Shown here: one piece after another, positions 26,292 through 34,340 of the stretch
Layout: each line of letters opens with the position of its first letter
Numbering within the stretch: the stretch's first letter is position 1
Program-made: the position numbers and the translations under genes
Notes under the pieces: model-generated
What the model was told of the DNA's origin: nothing
The model's database searches: none
The model's input: only the letters and a program-made list of their open reading frames with translations
DNA from: Bradyrhizobium sp. U87765 SZCCT0048
GTDB lineage: Bacteria; Pseudomonadota; Alphaproteobacteria; Rhizobiales; Xanthobacteraceae
Direction: 5' to 3'
Length of the DNA stretch: 64,000 nucleotides
NCBI RefSeq assembly: GCF_018131225.1
Contig: NZ_JAFCMM010000001.1
Coordinates: 372,001 to 436,000 of the forward strand

Positions 26292-27857
26292 ATGAACATC
26301 GCAGCCCCGATGCCCACGCTCTACGACGAGGTCTACTACCCCGGCCACGTCTACGAGCACACCCACCCCAACCTGCTCGGCACCATCGGCACGCTCTACG
26401 GCATGACGCCGGCATCGGTCGATCGTTGTCGCGTGCTGGAGCTCGGCTGCGGCGTCGGCGGCAACCTCTTGCCGATGGCGTTCCAGTATCCCGACAGCCG
26501 ATTTGTCGGCATCGACCTCAGCGGCGTCACCATCGCCCGCGGACAGAGCAACGTCGCCACCCTCGGGCTGCGCAACATCGAGCTATTGCACCGCGACATC
26601 ATGGACGTCGACGACGGCTTCGGCCAGTTCGACTACATCATCGCCCACGGCGTCTACTCATGGGTGCCGCCAGCCGTCCGGGTCAAGATGATGGAGATCT
26701 TCAAGCGCAATCTCGCCCCGCAGGGCATCTGCTACGTCAGCTACAACGCACACCCTTACTCGCACCTGCGCGACATGACCCGCGACATGATGCTGTACCA
26801 TACCCGCGGCATCACCGACATGAAGCGCAAGACCGAGCAGGCCCGCGCCATCATGAAATTCCTCAGCGAAGGCTCCAAGGCCGATAGCGTGCACGGCGCC
26901 GTGATGCGCGATCACTACAACCGCGTGCGCCGCATGCCCGAGGAAGTGCTGTTCCACGACGACCTCAACGAGATCGCGACCGCGTTTCTGCTGCACCAGG
27001 TGGTCGACGAAGCTGGCCGCCATGGCCTGCAGTATCTCAGCGACGCGGACTTTTCCCGCCGTCACCTCGCCGGCTACTCCGACGAGGTCCGCAGCACTTT
27101 GCAACGCTTTCCCGACAGCGAGTTCATGGCGCGCGACCAGTACCAGGACTTCATCGACGGCAACGGCTTCCGCCGCACCCTGCTGTGCCACGACGGCGTG
27201 ACGTTGCACCGGCGCTTCGCGCGCGACTTCGTCACGGCTTTCCATCTCCTGAGCACCATGAGCCCGGTCATCCCGGACGCATCGGTCCGCGACGACGCCC
27301 CGATGGAATTCCGGACCCACGAGGGCACGACCCTGACCGTTACCCAGCCGTTGCTGAAGGCCGCCCATCTCCATCTCGGCCGCTCCTGGCCGCGTGCGCT
27401 GGCGTTCGACGAACTTCTCGCCGGCGCCCGCGCACTGCGCGGCGGCTCCGCCACCGACGCGGACCGCGAGCTGCTGATCGACGCGATGTATGTGCTCGCG
27501 TGCAGCGGCGAAGTGACCTTCCTGACCGAACCGCCCTTCGTAGTCGCGGATGTCAGCGATCATCCGCGAGCGAGCCTGCTGGCGCGCTGGCAGGCCGGCA
27601 CCGGACCTCTGGTCACCAATCTGCTGCACCAGACGGTGCGGCTGGAGGACGACCGCACCCGCCACTTTCTGCAATTGCTCGACGGCTCGCGCACCGTCGC
27701 GCAGATCGTCACCGAAATGACCGCCGCTTTCGGCTCCACGACGGAGATCGAGCGCAGCGAGAACGGTCAGCCGATCGAGCCGCTCCTGCTGTCGACCAGC
27801 GATGGCGTCGCCCGCTCGCTCGCCATGGTCGGCAAGCTCGGACTGCTGGTCGGCTAG
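26292..27857 (+). CDS. SAM-dependent methyltransferase with regulatory domain, end of T6SS operon
   Basis: The 521-aa protein has a class I methyltransferase fold (about 40-190): motif I ELGCGVGGN (50-58), acidic Asp75 after strand 2, and a conserved RDIMDVDD segment. The next part (about 210-300, with MPEEVLFHDDLNE and FLLHQVVDEAGRHGLQYLSD) resembles the MethyTransf_Reg domain. The C-terminal 150 residues have a winged-helix-like pattern. There is no signal peptide. Its place 23 bases after clpV, same strand, suggests co-transcription. It could modify a T6SS component, a toxin or a cell target; the substrate is unknown. The stop overlaps the reverse-strand stop of a transposase remnant. Confidence 0.85.
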   Translation: MNIAAPMPTLYDEVYYPGHVYEHTHPNLLGTIGTLYGMTPASVDRCRVLELGCGVGGNLLPMAFQYPDSRFVGIDLSGVTIARGQSNVATLGLRNIELLHRDIMDVDDGFGQFDYIIAHGVYSWVPPAVRVKMMEIFKRNLAPQGICYVSYNAHPYSHLRDMTRDMMLYHTRGITDMKRKTEQARAIMKFLSEGSKADSVHGAVMRDHYNRVRRMPEEVLFHDDLNEIATAFLLHQVVDEAGRHGLQYLSDADFSRRHLAGYSDEVRSTLQRFPDSEFMARDQYQDFIDGNGFRRTLLCHDGVTLHRRFARDFVTAFHLLSTMSPVIPDASVRDDAPMEFRTHEGTTLTVTQPLLKAAHLHLGRSWPRALAFDELLAGARALRGGSATDADRELLIDAMYVLACSGEVTFLTEPPFVVADVSDHPRASLLARWQAGTGPLVTNLLHQTVRLEDDRTRHFLQLLDGSRTVAQIVTEMTAAFGSTTEIERSENGQPIEPLLLSTSDGVARSLAMVGKLGLLVG

Positions 27858-28039
27858 GACGCGGATTCATCTGGGCGTAGCCATAACCTGATTGAAACGA
27901 GGTCAACGAGAGCAAAGTCGCTGGCAGCAAGCCAGCCATAACGCGTCGCCCCACTCCGACATTGTTTGAACCTGTTGAAGAGCCGCTCGCCCCGGTTGCG
28001 AGCGCGAGAGAAGGCTGAATCGTAAATCTCAATCGGCAC
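27854..28039 (-). pseudogene. remnant of an IS5-family transposase (C-terminal fragment)
   Basis: The 61-codon open frame matches the C-terminal end of IS5-type transposases: RARNRGERLFNRFKQC followed by ATRY and VSIRLWLRPDES, ending where such proteins normally end. The catalytic DDE core upstream is missing; the neighbouring MFS gene begins to end only 4 bases away. It is therefore a decayed fragment rather than a mobile element. No inverted terminal repeats were found. Its stop codon overlaps that of the methyltransferase. Confidence 0.75.
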
Positions 28040-28043
28040 GACC

Positions 28044-29216
28044 TCACCTTACGCCACGCCAACATCCTATGAAGGCGATCACAATGGGAACCACCCCCAG
28101 CGCACATACGGCAAACCATCCGCCCAGCGACCAGGAGACGCCGACGAGCATCGACATCACCGCGCCCCCGGAAAACATGGCGACCTGATAAATCGCGTTC
28201 AGACGTGTCCGAATCCCGGCATCGAGACCATAGAGGATGGTCCGGCTCGAGATGTCCACGATGGTCACGCTGATGTCCAGGACGATGAGCCCCACCGCCA
28301 TCCCGGCCAGATGTCCCTCGAAGACCGCCAACAGCACCCACGCGCTCACCATCCCCGCAAGTGCCGCTCGCCGAGTGGCATGTGGTCCGGATCGATCGAC
28401 CGCTCGCCCAAACATTGGCGCGGCGCTTGCTGCGCCTGCCGCGACGAATGCGACCAGGCCGATGGCTTGCGGTGTCCAGCCGAACGCCGGACTTTGCAGA
28501 TAGAGCGTCACTCCCAGCCAGAATACAATGAACGAACCATAGCTGAGAGCCTGGCATATCGCGGCGACGCGAAGTTCAGGGACGGTGCGCAGCAAATGCA
28601 CCAGGGAGCCGATAAGCTCTCGATAAGGCACTCTGCCTGAAGAAGGCTTCGCTGATTCAGGCCGAACAATGCGAACGAGGAAGAACAGCTGCATCGTCAT
28701 CATGCCGGCAGCGCCCCAATAAACCGCACGCCAGCCGAAATGCGTCCCGATAAAGCCTGATGCGGTCCGAGCGAGCAGGATTCCAATGATGATGCCACGC
28801 GTCAGAATCCCCGTGACATGGCCGAGCCGCGAAGCCGGCACACGCAGGCTGGCATAGGGCGGCAGAATATAGGGCGTGATGCCGAACAATCCGATCAACA
28901 GGGAAGCCGTCGCGACAGTATGGATCGATCTGCTTGTGGCGAACAGAACGAGCGATGCGATCTGAATCGGGATGACCGTCAGGAGCAATCGGCGCGCCGA
29001 GATGATGTCCGCGAGGGGCAACAGGAATGCCAGCCCGCACGCCAGACCGATCTGGCTCAGGCCAGGCAGGATTCCAACGAGGCCACTGGAAATAGAAAGC
29101 GCCCCGCCCACTTCAACGAGCAGTGGTTGAATGTAGTAAGCATTCGCCACTGCGATCGCCGAGACGGCCGCGAGCAAGCCGACAGCGCGATCGCTGAGGA
29201 CTGTCACGCTCTTCAT
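28044..29216 (-). CDS. major facilitator superfamily transporter
   Basis: The 390-aa inner-membrane protein has about 12 hydrophobic segments and the MFS arrangement of a 12-TM drug or small-molecule exporter (segments from residue 12 on; loop motif LADIISARRLLL near 70). The substrate is unknown. ATG 29216 is preferred over an upstream TTG because AAGGA precedes it. It diverges from the LysR gene at 29482, the usual arrangement for a regulated exporter. Base composition is clearly lower in GC than its neighbours, which together with the transposase remnant suggests acquisition. Confidence 0.85.
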   Translation of the reverse strand: MKSVTVLSDRAVGLLAAVSAIAVANAYYIQPLLVEVGGALSISSGLVGILPGLSQIGLACGLAFLLPLADIISARRLLLTVIPIQIASLVLFATSRSIHTVATASLLIGLFGITPYILPPYASLRVPASRLGHVTGILTRGIIIGILLARTASGFIGTHFGWRAVYWGAAGMMTMQLFFLVRIVRPESAKPSSGRVPYRELIGSLVHLLRTVPELRVAAICQALSYGSFIVFWLGVTLYLQSPAFGWTPQAIGLVAFVAAGAASAAPMFGRAVDRSGPHATRRAALAGMVSAWVLLAVFEGHLAGMAVGLIVLDISVTIVDISSRTILYGLDAGIRTRLNAIYQVAMFSGGAVMSMLVGVSWSLGGWFAVCALGVVPIVIAFIGCWRGVR

Positions 29217-29396
29217 TTGCAAGCCCGTCCTTCGGTGTTATGCGCCTGCTCATCCGCGCCCAAAGCACCGCCAGGCTTTTCGCTGTCGCTGAAACGATGC
29301 TGATCCACACCGGTTTGCGCGACATGCACCGTCGGGCCATTCGCCTTCTGGAAGGAATGCTCGATTGGGATCGCAGCCTCGACGGAGCGATATCGA

Positions 29397-29414
29397 ATTG
29401 CAGCCATTCGCAAT
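29397..29414. promoter_or_regulatory. candidate LysR-binding dyad in the divergent MFS/LysR region
   Basis: ATTGC-N8-GCAAT forms an 18-bp dyad between the divergent genes, where a LysR regulator would be expected to bind. The match to the classical T-N11-A pattern is imperfect. The rest of the gap (29217-29481) shows no convincing gene. Confidence 0.35.
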
Positions 29415-29481
29415 CGTAGGCCGATCGGATACTTGCTATTAGCTCAGCAATCGCGCATGAAGCCTGAAGCAAAACTTCAAA

Positions 29482-30489
29482 GTGGGTCAATTGCGACAGA
29501 AAAACCCCCTCGAAGGCGTGGCCGTGTTTGTCGCTGTGGCCGAAGCTGGCAGCTTTTCCGAAGCAGCGAGGCGGCTCGGCATCTCGCCATCCGCCGCCAG
29601 TCAGGCGATCCGCAGTCTCGAGGAGCGGCTCGGCACACCGCTTTTGCGCCGCTCGACCCGCAGCTTGAGTTTGACGGACGTTGGAACCGACTATCTCCTC
29701 GCGGCTGCTCCTGCCCTGTCGCAATTGAGGCGAGCCGCGGAAGTGGCGGCGGGACGGGGCGGACGGCCAACCGGCCCTTTGCGCCTCACCATGCCGCGCG
29801 CGCCCTTCGACCTGCTCATTGCTGCAGCTCTGGCGGCTTTCCAGGAAGCCTATCCTGACGTGGATCTCGAGATCGCGGTCGAAGCGCGCATGATTGACAT
29901 CGTCAAGCAGGGTTTCGACGCAGGATTGCGCTATGGTAATTTCGTCGAGAAGGACATGGTAGCCGTCCCGGTCGCGCCGAGCTCTGAAGCGGTTCTCGTC
30001 GCTTCACCTGCCTACCTTCATGCTCGATCGATCCCAAAGCTTCCAAGCGATCTGCTCGATCACCGTGCCGTGATGTGCCGCAGCCAGATCACCGGCTTGA
30101 TTAAGCCATGGATCCTGCAATCCGCCGGCGAGACCGTACAGATCGCCCCGCCGGCCGCAACGATCGTTCACGATCTCGCCTCCCAGATCGAACTGACTGT
30201 GAGGGGGCTTGGAATTGTCAGCGCGCCGGCTGCAAGCGTGTCCGATCTTCTCGACGCTGGAAAATTGTCAAGGATCCTGCCCACATGGTCTTCTCCGCTG
30301 GAGGCGCTCTATCTCTACTTTCCGAGCCGTCGTCACCAATCAGCGGCATTACGCGCATTCGTCGCGTTTCTCAAAGGCCGCTCCTATCTTCCCCTCAACC
30401 TGCGCAACGGACACGTGAGAGAAAACCTGGATGCGTGGGATGAAACCCCATCAAGCCCGGAATCAAATCGCAACTCGGCCTCGATCTGA
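29482..30489 (+). CDS. LysR-family transcriptional regulator
   Basis: The 335-aa protein has the LysR winged helix-turn-helix (about 9-66: VFVAVAEAGSFSEAARRLG, then SPSAASQAIRSLEERLG) and a substrate-binding domain (about 95-300). It most resembles single-component regulators of exporter genes. The start is GTG 29482; a TTG three codons in is also possible. It diverges from the MFS transporter, likely its target. The C-terminal 25 residues are low complexity. Confidence 0.88.
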   Translation: MGQLRQKNPLEGVAVFVAVAEAGSFSEAARRLGISPSAASQAIRSLEERLGTPLLRRSTRSLSLTDVGTDYLLAAAPALSQLRRAAEVAAGRGGRPTGPLRLTMPRAPFDLLIAAALAAFQEAYPDVDLEIAVEARMIDIVKQGFDAGLRYGNFVEKDMVAVPVAPSSEAVLVASPAYLHARSIPKLPSDLLDHRAVMCRSQITGLIKPWILQSAGETVQIAPPAATIVHDLASQIELTVRGLGIVSAPAASVSDLLDAGKLSRILPTWSSPLEALYLYFPSRRHQSAALRAFVAFLKGRSYLPLNLRNGHVRENLDAWDETPSSPESNRNSASI

Positions 30490-30504
30490 TCAAACCCAAG
30501 CCTG

Positions 30505-30534
30505 GATGCGGCGGGGCACGGCCCCCGCCGCATC
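30505..30534. terminator. bidirectional terminator-like hairpin between lysR and GH13
   Basis: A perfect 12-bp GC-rich stem (GATGCGGCGGGG / CCCCGCCGCATC) with a 6-nt loop sits between two convergent genes. No strong T-tract follows on either side, so efficient intrinsic termination is uncertain. Confidence 0.6.
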
Positions 30535-30561
30535 ATGCTGATGTGTTGATGGGTACGCGGC

Positions 30562-32184
30562 CTAGATCGCAGTCGGCGCCAGATCCAGCACCATTCCCTC
30601 CGCGCCGCGCAGGTTCAGCCTGTCGCCGGCAACCTCCGCCGCCCGGTCCATCATAGTGGAGAGCATGATCGTTGCCCCCGCAGCCGACGACGGCAACGCT
30701 ATCGTCACCGGACGATCCGAGAAGTTCAGCACCACCAGCATCCGGCGGCCGCCATGGCCGCGCCAATACGCCAGCACGTCGGCTTCGCCGCTTGGCCACT
30801 CCTCATAGTCGCCGAGACTAAGTTCCGCCCTCGCCCGGCGCAGCGCGATCAGAGCGCCATAGAGCGCCAGCATCGAGCTGCTGTCGGACCGTTCGACAGC
30901 GACATTGCGGCTGGCAAAATCGTCGGTCAGCGGCAACCAGGGCTCACCGGCCGTGAAGCCGGCGTGCGCCGAACCGTCCCACTGCATCGGCGTACGGCAG
31001 CCATCGCGACCGACGCCATAGCCCGGCACGTTGGTCTCAAAAGGATCGCGCACCTGCTCCGGCGCGATCGGCACCTGCGGCAGGCCAATCTCATCGCCAT
31101 AGTACATCGTCGGCGTGCCGCGCAGCGTCAGCAGCAGCATGGCCGCGACGCGCGCCTGCGCCGGGCCGACACGTCCGGCGATCCGAACGCGGTCATGATT
31201 GCCGAGCACCCAGTTCGGCCATGCGCCGGACGGCAGCAACGCCTCATAGCGTGCAATGAGATCGCCGACAGCGCGCGCCGACCACGGCGTCGAGATCAGC
31301 GCGAAGTTGAACGGTAGATGCGCCCCTTTCAGTCCGGCGCCATAATAGGCGACGAGCTTCTCCGGCGGCAGATAGATTTCGCCGATCAGGACGCGATCGT
31401 CGAACGCCTCCATCACCTGCCGCAGTTCGGCAACCACGTCGTGGACATCGGGCCGATCCGTCGAGTACAGCGGCAGCAGCCGCTCGTAGGGCTGGCGGTC
31501 GGGCGTGTAGTCGGGATTGAGCGGATTGTCGCGGAAGTCCGCGTCCTTGACCAGGTGCCACATCACGTCGACGCGAAAGCCGTCGACGCCGCGCCGCAGC
31601 CAGAACCGCATCACGTCGGCGATCGCCTGCCGCACCTGCGGATTGCGCCAGTTGAGGTCCGGCTGGGCACTGAGGAAGGCGTGGTAATAGTGCTGCCCCG
31701 TCGCGGCATCGAACGTCCAGGCGCTGCCGCCAAACTCGGACGTCCAGTTGTTGGGCGGACCGCCGTCGGGCTGCCCGTCCCGCCAGATGTACCAGTCGCG
31801 CTTTCGGCTGTCGCGCGAGCCGCGGCTCTCCACGAACCATGGGTGCTGATCGGAAGTATGATTGGGCACGAGATCGAGCACGACCTTCAATCCGAGACCG
31901 TGCGCGGCGGTGACCAGCGCATCGAAATCGGCGAGCGAGCCGAACAGCGGATCGATATCCGTGTAGTCGGAAATGTCATAGCCGAAGTCGACCATCGGCG
32001 AGGTGAAGATCGGCGACAGCCACAGCGCGTCGACGCCGAGATCGACCAGATAGTGCAGCCGCGCGATCACGCCACGAAGGTCGCCGATGCCATCACCATC
32101 GCCATCCTGAAACGACCGCGGATACACCTGGTAGAGAATCCCGGATTGCCACCAGGGCGCGTGCGGGGATACGGATGGGGCCAT
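30562..32184 (-). CDS. GH13 alpha-glucosidase / oligo-glucosidase
   Basis: The 540-aa enzyme belongs to the alpha-amylase (GH13) family. It has WWQSGILYQVYPRSFQD at its N-terminus, LVPNHTS, the nucleophile Asp in DGFRVDVMW, the general acid Glu in LIGEIYLP and the transition-state Asp in LGNHDRVRI. It would hydrolyse or transfer glucose from malto- or isomalto-oligosaccharides; exact bond preference is unclear. ATG 32184 is chosen for family length; an in-frame upstream ATG at 32310 would add 42 low-similarity residues. There is no signal peptide, so cytoplasmic. Confidence 0.9.
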   Translation of the reverse strand: MAPSVSPHAPWWQSGILYQVYPRSFQDGDGDGIGDLRGVIARLHYLVDLGVDALWLSPIFTSPMVDFGYDISDYTDIDPLFGSLADFDALVTAAHGLGLKVVLDLVPNHTSDQHPWFVESRGSRDSRKRDWYIWRDGQPDGGPPNNWTSEFGGSAWTFDAATGQHYYHAFLSAQPDLNWRNPQVRQAIADVMRFWLRRGVDGFRVDVMWHLVKDADFRDNPLNPDYTPDRQPYERLLPLYSTDRPDVHDVVAELRQVMEAFDDRVLIGEIYLPPEKLVAYYGAGLKGAHLPFNFALISTPWSARAVGDLIARYEALLPSGAWPNWVLGNHDRVRIAGRVGPAQARVAAMLLLTLRGTPTMYYGDEIGLPQVPIAPEQVRDPFETNVPGYGVGRDGCRTPMQWDGSAHAGFTAGEPWLPLTDDFASRNVAVERSDSSSMLALYGALIALRRARAELSLGDYEEWPSGEADVLAYWRGHGGRRMLVVLNFSDRPVTIALPSSAAGATIMLSTMMDRAAEVAGDRLNLRGAEGMVLDLAPTAI

Positions 32185-32354
32185 CGGCTGCAGGGTCCGG
32201 ACAAGTAGTGCGTTGCACGGTGTTGTAGCCTGTTTCGCCAGCCTGTTGCCTGCCTGATCGCGGGGTGTTGGAATGCGGGAACAAGTGACCAGCTGACACA
32301 AGACGGTCATCTGGCGCCCCGGTAAGCCTCGCGCCGACAGCGAAGGGGATCGAC

Positions 32355-33101
32355 ATGACGACCAAAGCCGTGGTCTTCGATGCCTATGGCACCCTCTACG
32401 ACATTCAGTCGGTGGCCGCGGTCACCGAGCACGCGTTCCCAGGCTATGGCGACATCATTACCCAGGTCTGGCGCCTGAAGCAGCTCGAATACACCTGGCT
32501 GCGTTCGCTGATGCGGCGCTACGCGGATTTCTCCGTGGTCACCCGCCAGTCGCTCGCCTTCACGCTGCGGGTGCTGGGACTGCCCGACAGCGGCGACGCG
32601 TTCGAGCGCATCATGGACAAGTACCTGCATCTCGATCTCTATCCCGACGCCCGGCCCGCGCTCGCCGCGCTGAAAGGCCATCGGTTGGCGATACTGTCCA
32701 ACGGCAGCCGCGACATGCTCGATCCGCTGGTTCGCCACAGCGGCCTCGACACCGTGCTCGATGCGACGCTGAGCGTCGAGACGACGGCAACCTTCAAACC
32801 CAGCCCCGAAGCCTACGCACTGGTCGAGGACAGGCTCGGCGTCGCACCGGCCGACGTGCTGTTCGTGTCGTCCAATCCGTTCGACGTCTGCGGCGCCAAG
32901 GCGTTCGGCTTCAGGGTGGCCTGGATCGAGCGGGTCAGGCCGGACATCCTCGCCGCCGCTCTCGCCGACCGCGGCCACATCGCCCCGCTGACGCTCTTCC
33001 GCATCCTGCGCACCCAGATGGACGAACTCGATGCCGCACCGGACCACCGCGTCCAGTCGCTGGCTGAGCTCGCAGCCCTGGCCCGCGACGGGGCGCCTTG
33101 A
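32355..33101 (+). CDS. type II haloacid dehalogenase
   Basis: The 248-aa enzyme belongs to the HAD superfamily, type II haloacid dehalogenases. The nucleophile Asp9 lies in FDAYGTLYD, SNGS is near 115, Lys near 150 (TFKPSPEAY) and the SSNPFD segment near 176-181. These match the set needed for hydrolytic dehalogenation of L-2-haloacids. The precise substrate cannot be read. The gene diverges from the GH13 gene and is followed by the nitronate monooxygenase with a hairpin in between. Confidence 0.87.
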   Translation: MTTKAVVFDAYGTLYDIQSVAAVTEHAFPGYGDIITQVWRLKQLEYTWLRSLMRRYADFSVVTRQSLAFTLRVLGLPDSGDAFERIMDKYLHLDLYPDARPALAALKGHRLAILSNGSRDMLDPLVRHSGLDTVLDATLSVETTATFKPSPEAYALVEDRLGVAPADVLFVSSNPFDVCGAKAFGFRVAWIERVRPDILAAALADRGHIAPLTLFRILRTQMDELDAAPDHRVQSLAELAALARDGAP

Positions 33102-33109
33102 CGGCGCCC
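33091..33109 (+). terminator. terminator-like hairpin at the end of the dehalogenase gene
   Basis: A perfect 7-bp stem (GGGCGCC / GGCGCCC) with a 5-nt loop spans the stop codon of the dehalogenase gene. No T-tract. Confidence 0.4.
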
Positions 33110-33134
33110 GCGCGCGATGCGCACAATCGCAATA

Positions 33135-33151
33135 AGTTCCTTTTCAGAACT
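33135..33151. promoter_or_regulatory. 17-bp palindromic operator upstream of nitronate monooxygenase
   Basis: AGTTCC-TTTTC-AGAACT lies 48 bases before the monooxygenase start. Extended by one base at each end it differs at only one position from the site at 40387-40403 (read on the minus strand). It matches AGTTCY-N5-RGAACT. A/T-rich sequence directly downstream could serve as a -10. Confidence 0.7.
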
Positions 33152-33198
33152 AATTAGAGCCGAATAATCAACGATCGAGGGATCACCAGGAGAACGGC

Positions 33199-34200
33199 AT
33201 GAAGACACGCATCACCGAACTTTTCGGCATCGCGCACCCGATCATCCAGGGCGGCATGCACTTCGTCGGCTTCGCCGAACTCGCCGCCGCGGTATCGAAT
33301 GCCGGCGGCCTCGGCATCATCACGGGCCTGACGCAGAAGACCCCCGAGCTGCTCGCCAGGGAAATCGCGCGCTGCCGCGGCATGACCGATAAGCCGTTCG
33401 GGGTCAATCTCACCTTCCTGCCGACGTTCGCCAAGCCGCCCTATCCGGAATACATCGCCGCGATCAAGGAAGGCGGCGTAAAGATCGTCGAGACCGCCGG
33501 CCGCAGCCCCGAGCAGTACATGCCAGCGCTCAAGGAGGCCGGCATCAAGGTGATTCACAAATGCACCTCGGTGCGCCACTCGCTCAAGGCCGAGAGCATC
33601 GGCTGCGACGCGGTCAGTGTCGACGGCTTCGAGTGCGGCGGCCACCCCGGCGAAGACGACATCCCCAACATGATCCTGCTGCCGCGCGCGGCCGAGGAGC
33701 TCAAGATTCCGTTCGTCGCGTCGGGCGGCATGGCCGATGCCCGCAGCCTGGTCGCGGCGCTGGCGATGGGCGCCGAAGGCATGAACATGGGCACGCGCTT
33801 CATCGCCACCAGGGAAGCGCCCGTCCATGACAACGTCAAGAAGGCGCTGGTGGCGGCCACCGAACTCGACACCCGCCTGATCATGCGCGCCCTGCGCAAC
33901 ACCGAGCGGGTGCTGCGCAACGCCAATGTCGACCGCCTGCTCGAGATCGAGCGCGACAAAGGCGCCGCCCTCAAGATCGACGACATCATCGACCAGGTCG
34001 CAGGCGTCTACCCCAAGGTCATGATCGACGGCGACATGGACGCCGGCGCGTGGAGCTGCGGCATGGTCGCCGGCCTGATCCACGACGTGCCGACCGTCAA
34101 GGAGCTGATCGACCGCATCATGGCCGAGGCGGACGAGATCATCCTCGGACGCCTTGCCGGCTTCCTCGGCCAGCCCGCGCGCTCCGCCAAGGTCGCCTGA
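33199..34200 (+). CDS. nitronate monooxygenase (2-nitropropane dioxygenase family)
   Basis: The 333-aa FMN-dependent protein matches nitronate monooxygenases: IIQGGMHFVG near 15-24, DGFECGGHPGEDD with the conserved His, and the FMN phosphate loop SGGMADARSLVAAL. The reaction would be oxidation of alkyl nitronates to carbonyl plus nitrite. The family is broad, and many members are quinone or unknown reductases. An AGGAGAAC ribosome site lies before ATG 33199. It follows the palindromic operator and is closed by a strong bidirectional hairpin. Confidence 0.88.
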   Translation: MKTRITELFGIAHPIIQGGMHFVGFAELAAAVSNAGGLGIITGLTQKTPELLAREIARCRGMTDKPFGVNLTFLPTFAKPPYPEYIAAIKEGGVKIVETAGRSPEQYMPALKEAGIKVIHKCTSVRHSLKAESIGCDAVSVDGFECGGHPGEDDIPNMILLPRAAEELKIPFVASGGMADARSLVAALAMGAEGMNMGTRFIATREAPVHDNVKKALVAATELDTRLIMRALRNTERVLRNANVDRLLEIERDKGAALKIDDIIDQVAGVYPKVMIDGDMDAGAWSCGMVAGLIHDVPTVKELIDRIMAEADEIILGRLAGFLGQPARSAKVA

Positions 34201-34249
34201 TCACCGGCAGCCCGGTCACCGTCGCGGCGCGGCCGGACCACCAACAAGA

Positions 34250-34282
34250 AAAGCCTCGCAGGGGCATTCCCTGCGAGGCTTT
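34250..34282. terminator. bidirectional terminator hairpin
   Basis: A perfect 14-bp stem (AAAGCCTCGCAGGG / CCCTGCGAGGCTTT) with a 5-nt loop separates the convergent monooxygenase and chemoreceptor genes. The stem ends in A/T pairs on both sides, so it can work in both directions. Confidence 0.85.
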
Positions 34283-34340
34283 GTCGTTCGTGGTGTCCGC
34301 GAAAGATTCGAACGGCGTGTTTTGCCACCGATCGACGCGA

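Noticed and set aside
27709..28557. 282-codon minus-strand frame across the IS remnant and MFS end
   Set aside because: Runs in a different frame from both supported genes and has no domain.
29213..29413. 66-codon minus-strand frame in the MFS/LysR intergenic region
   Set aside because: No family resemblance, overlaps the promoter region and the MFS start; a similar 59-codon frame exists on the other strand.
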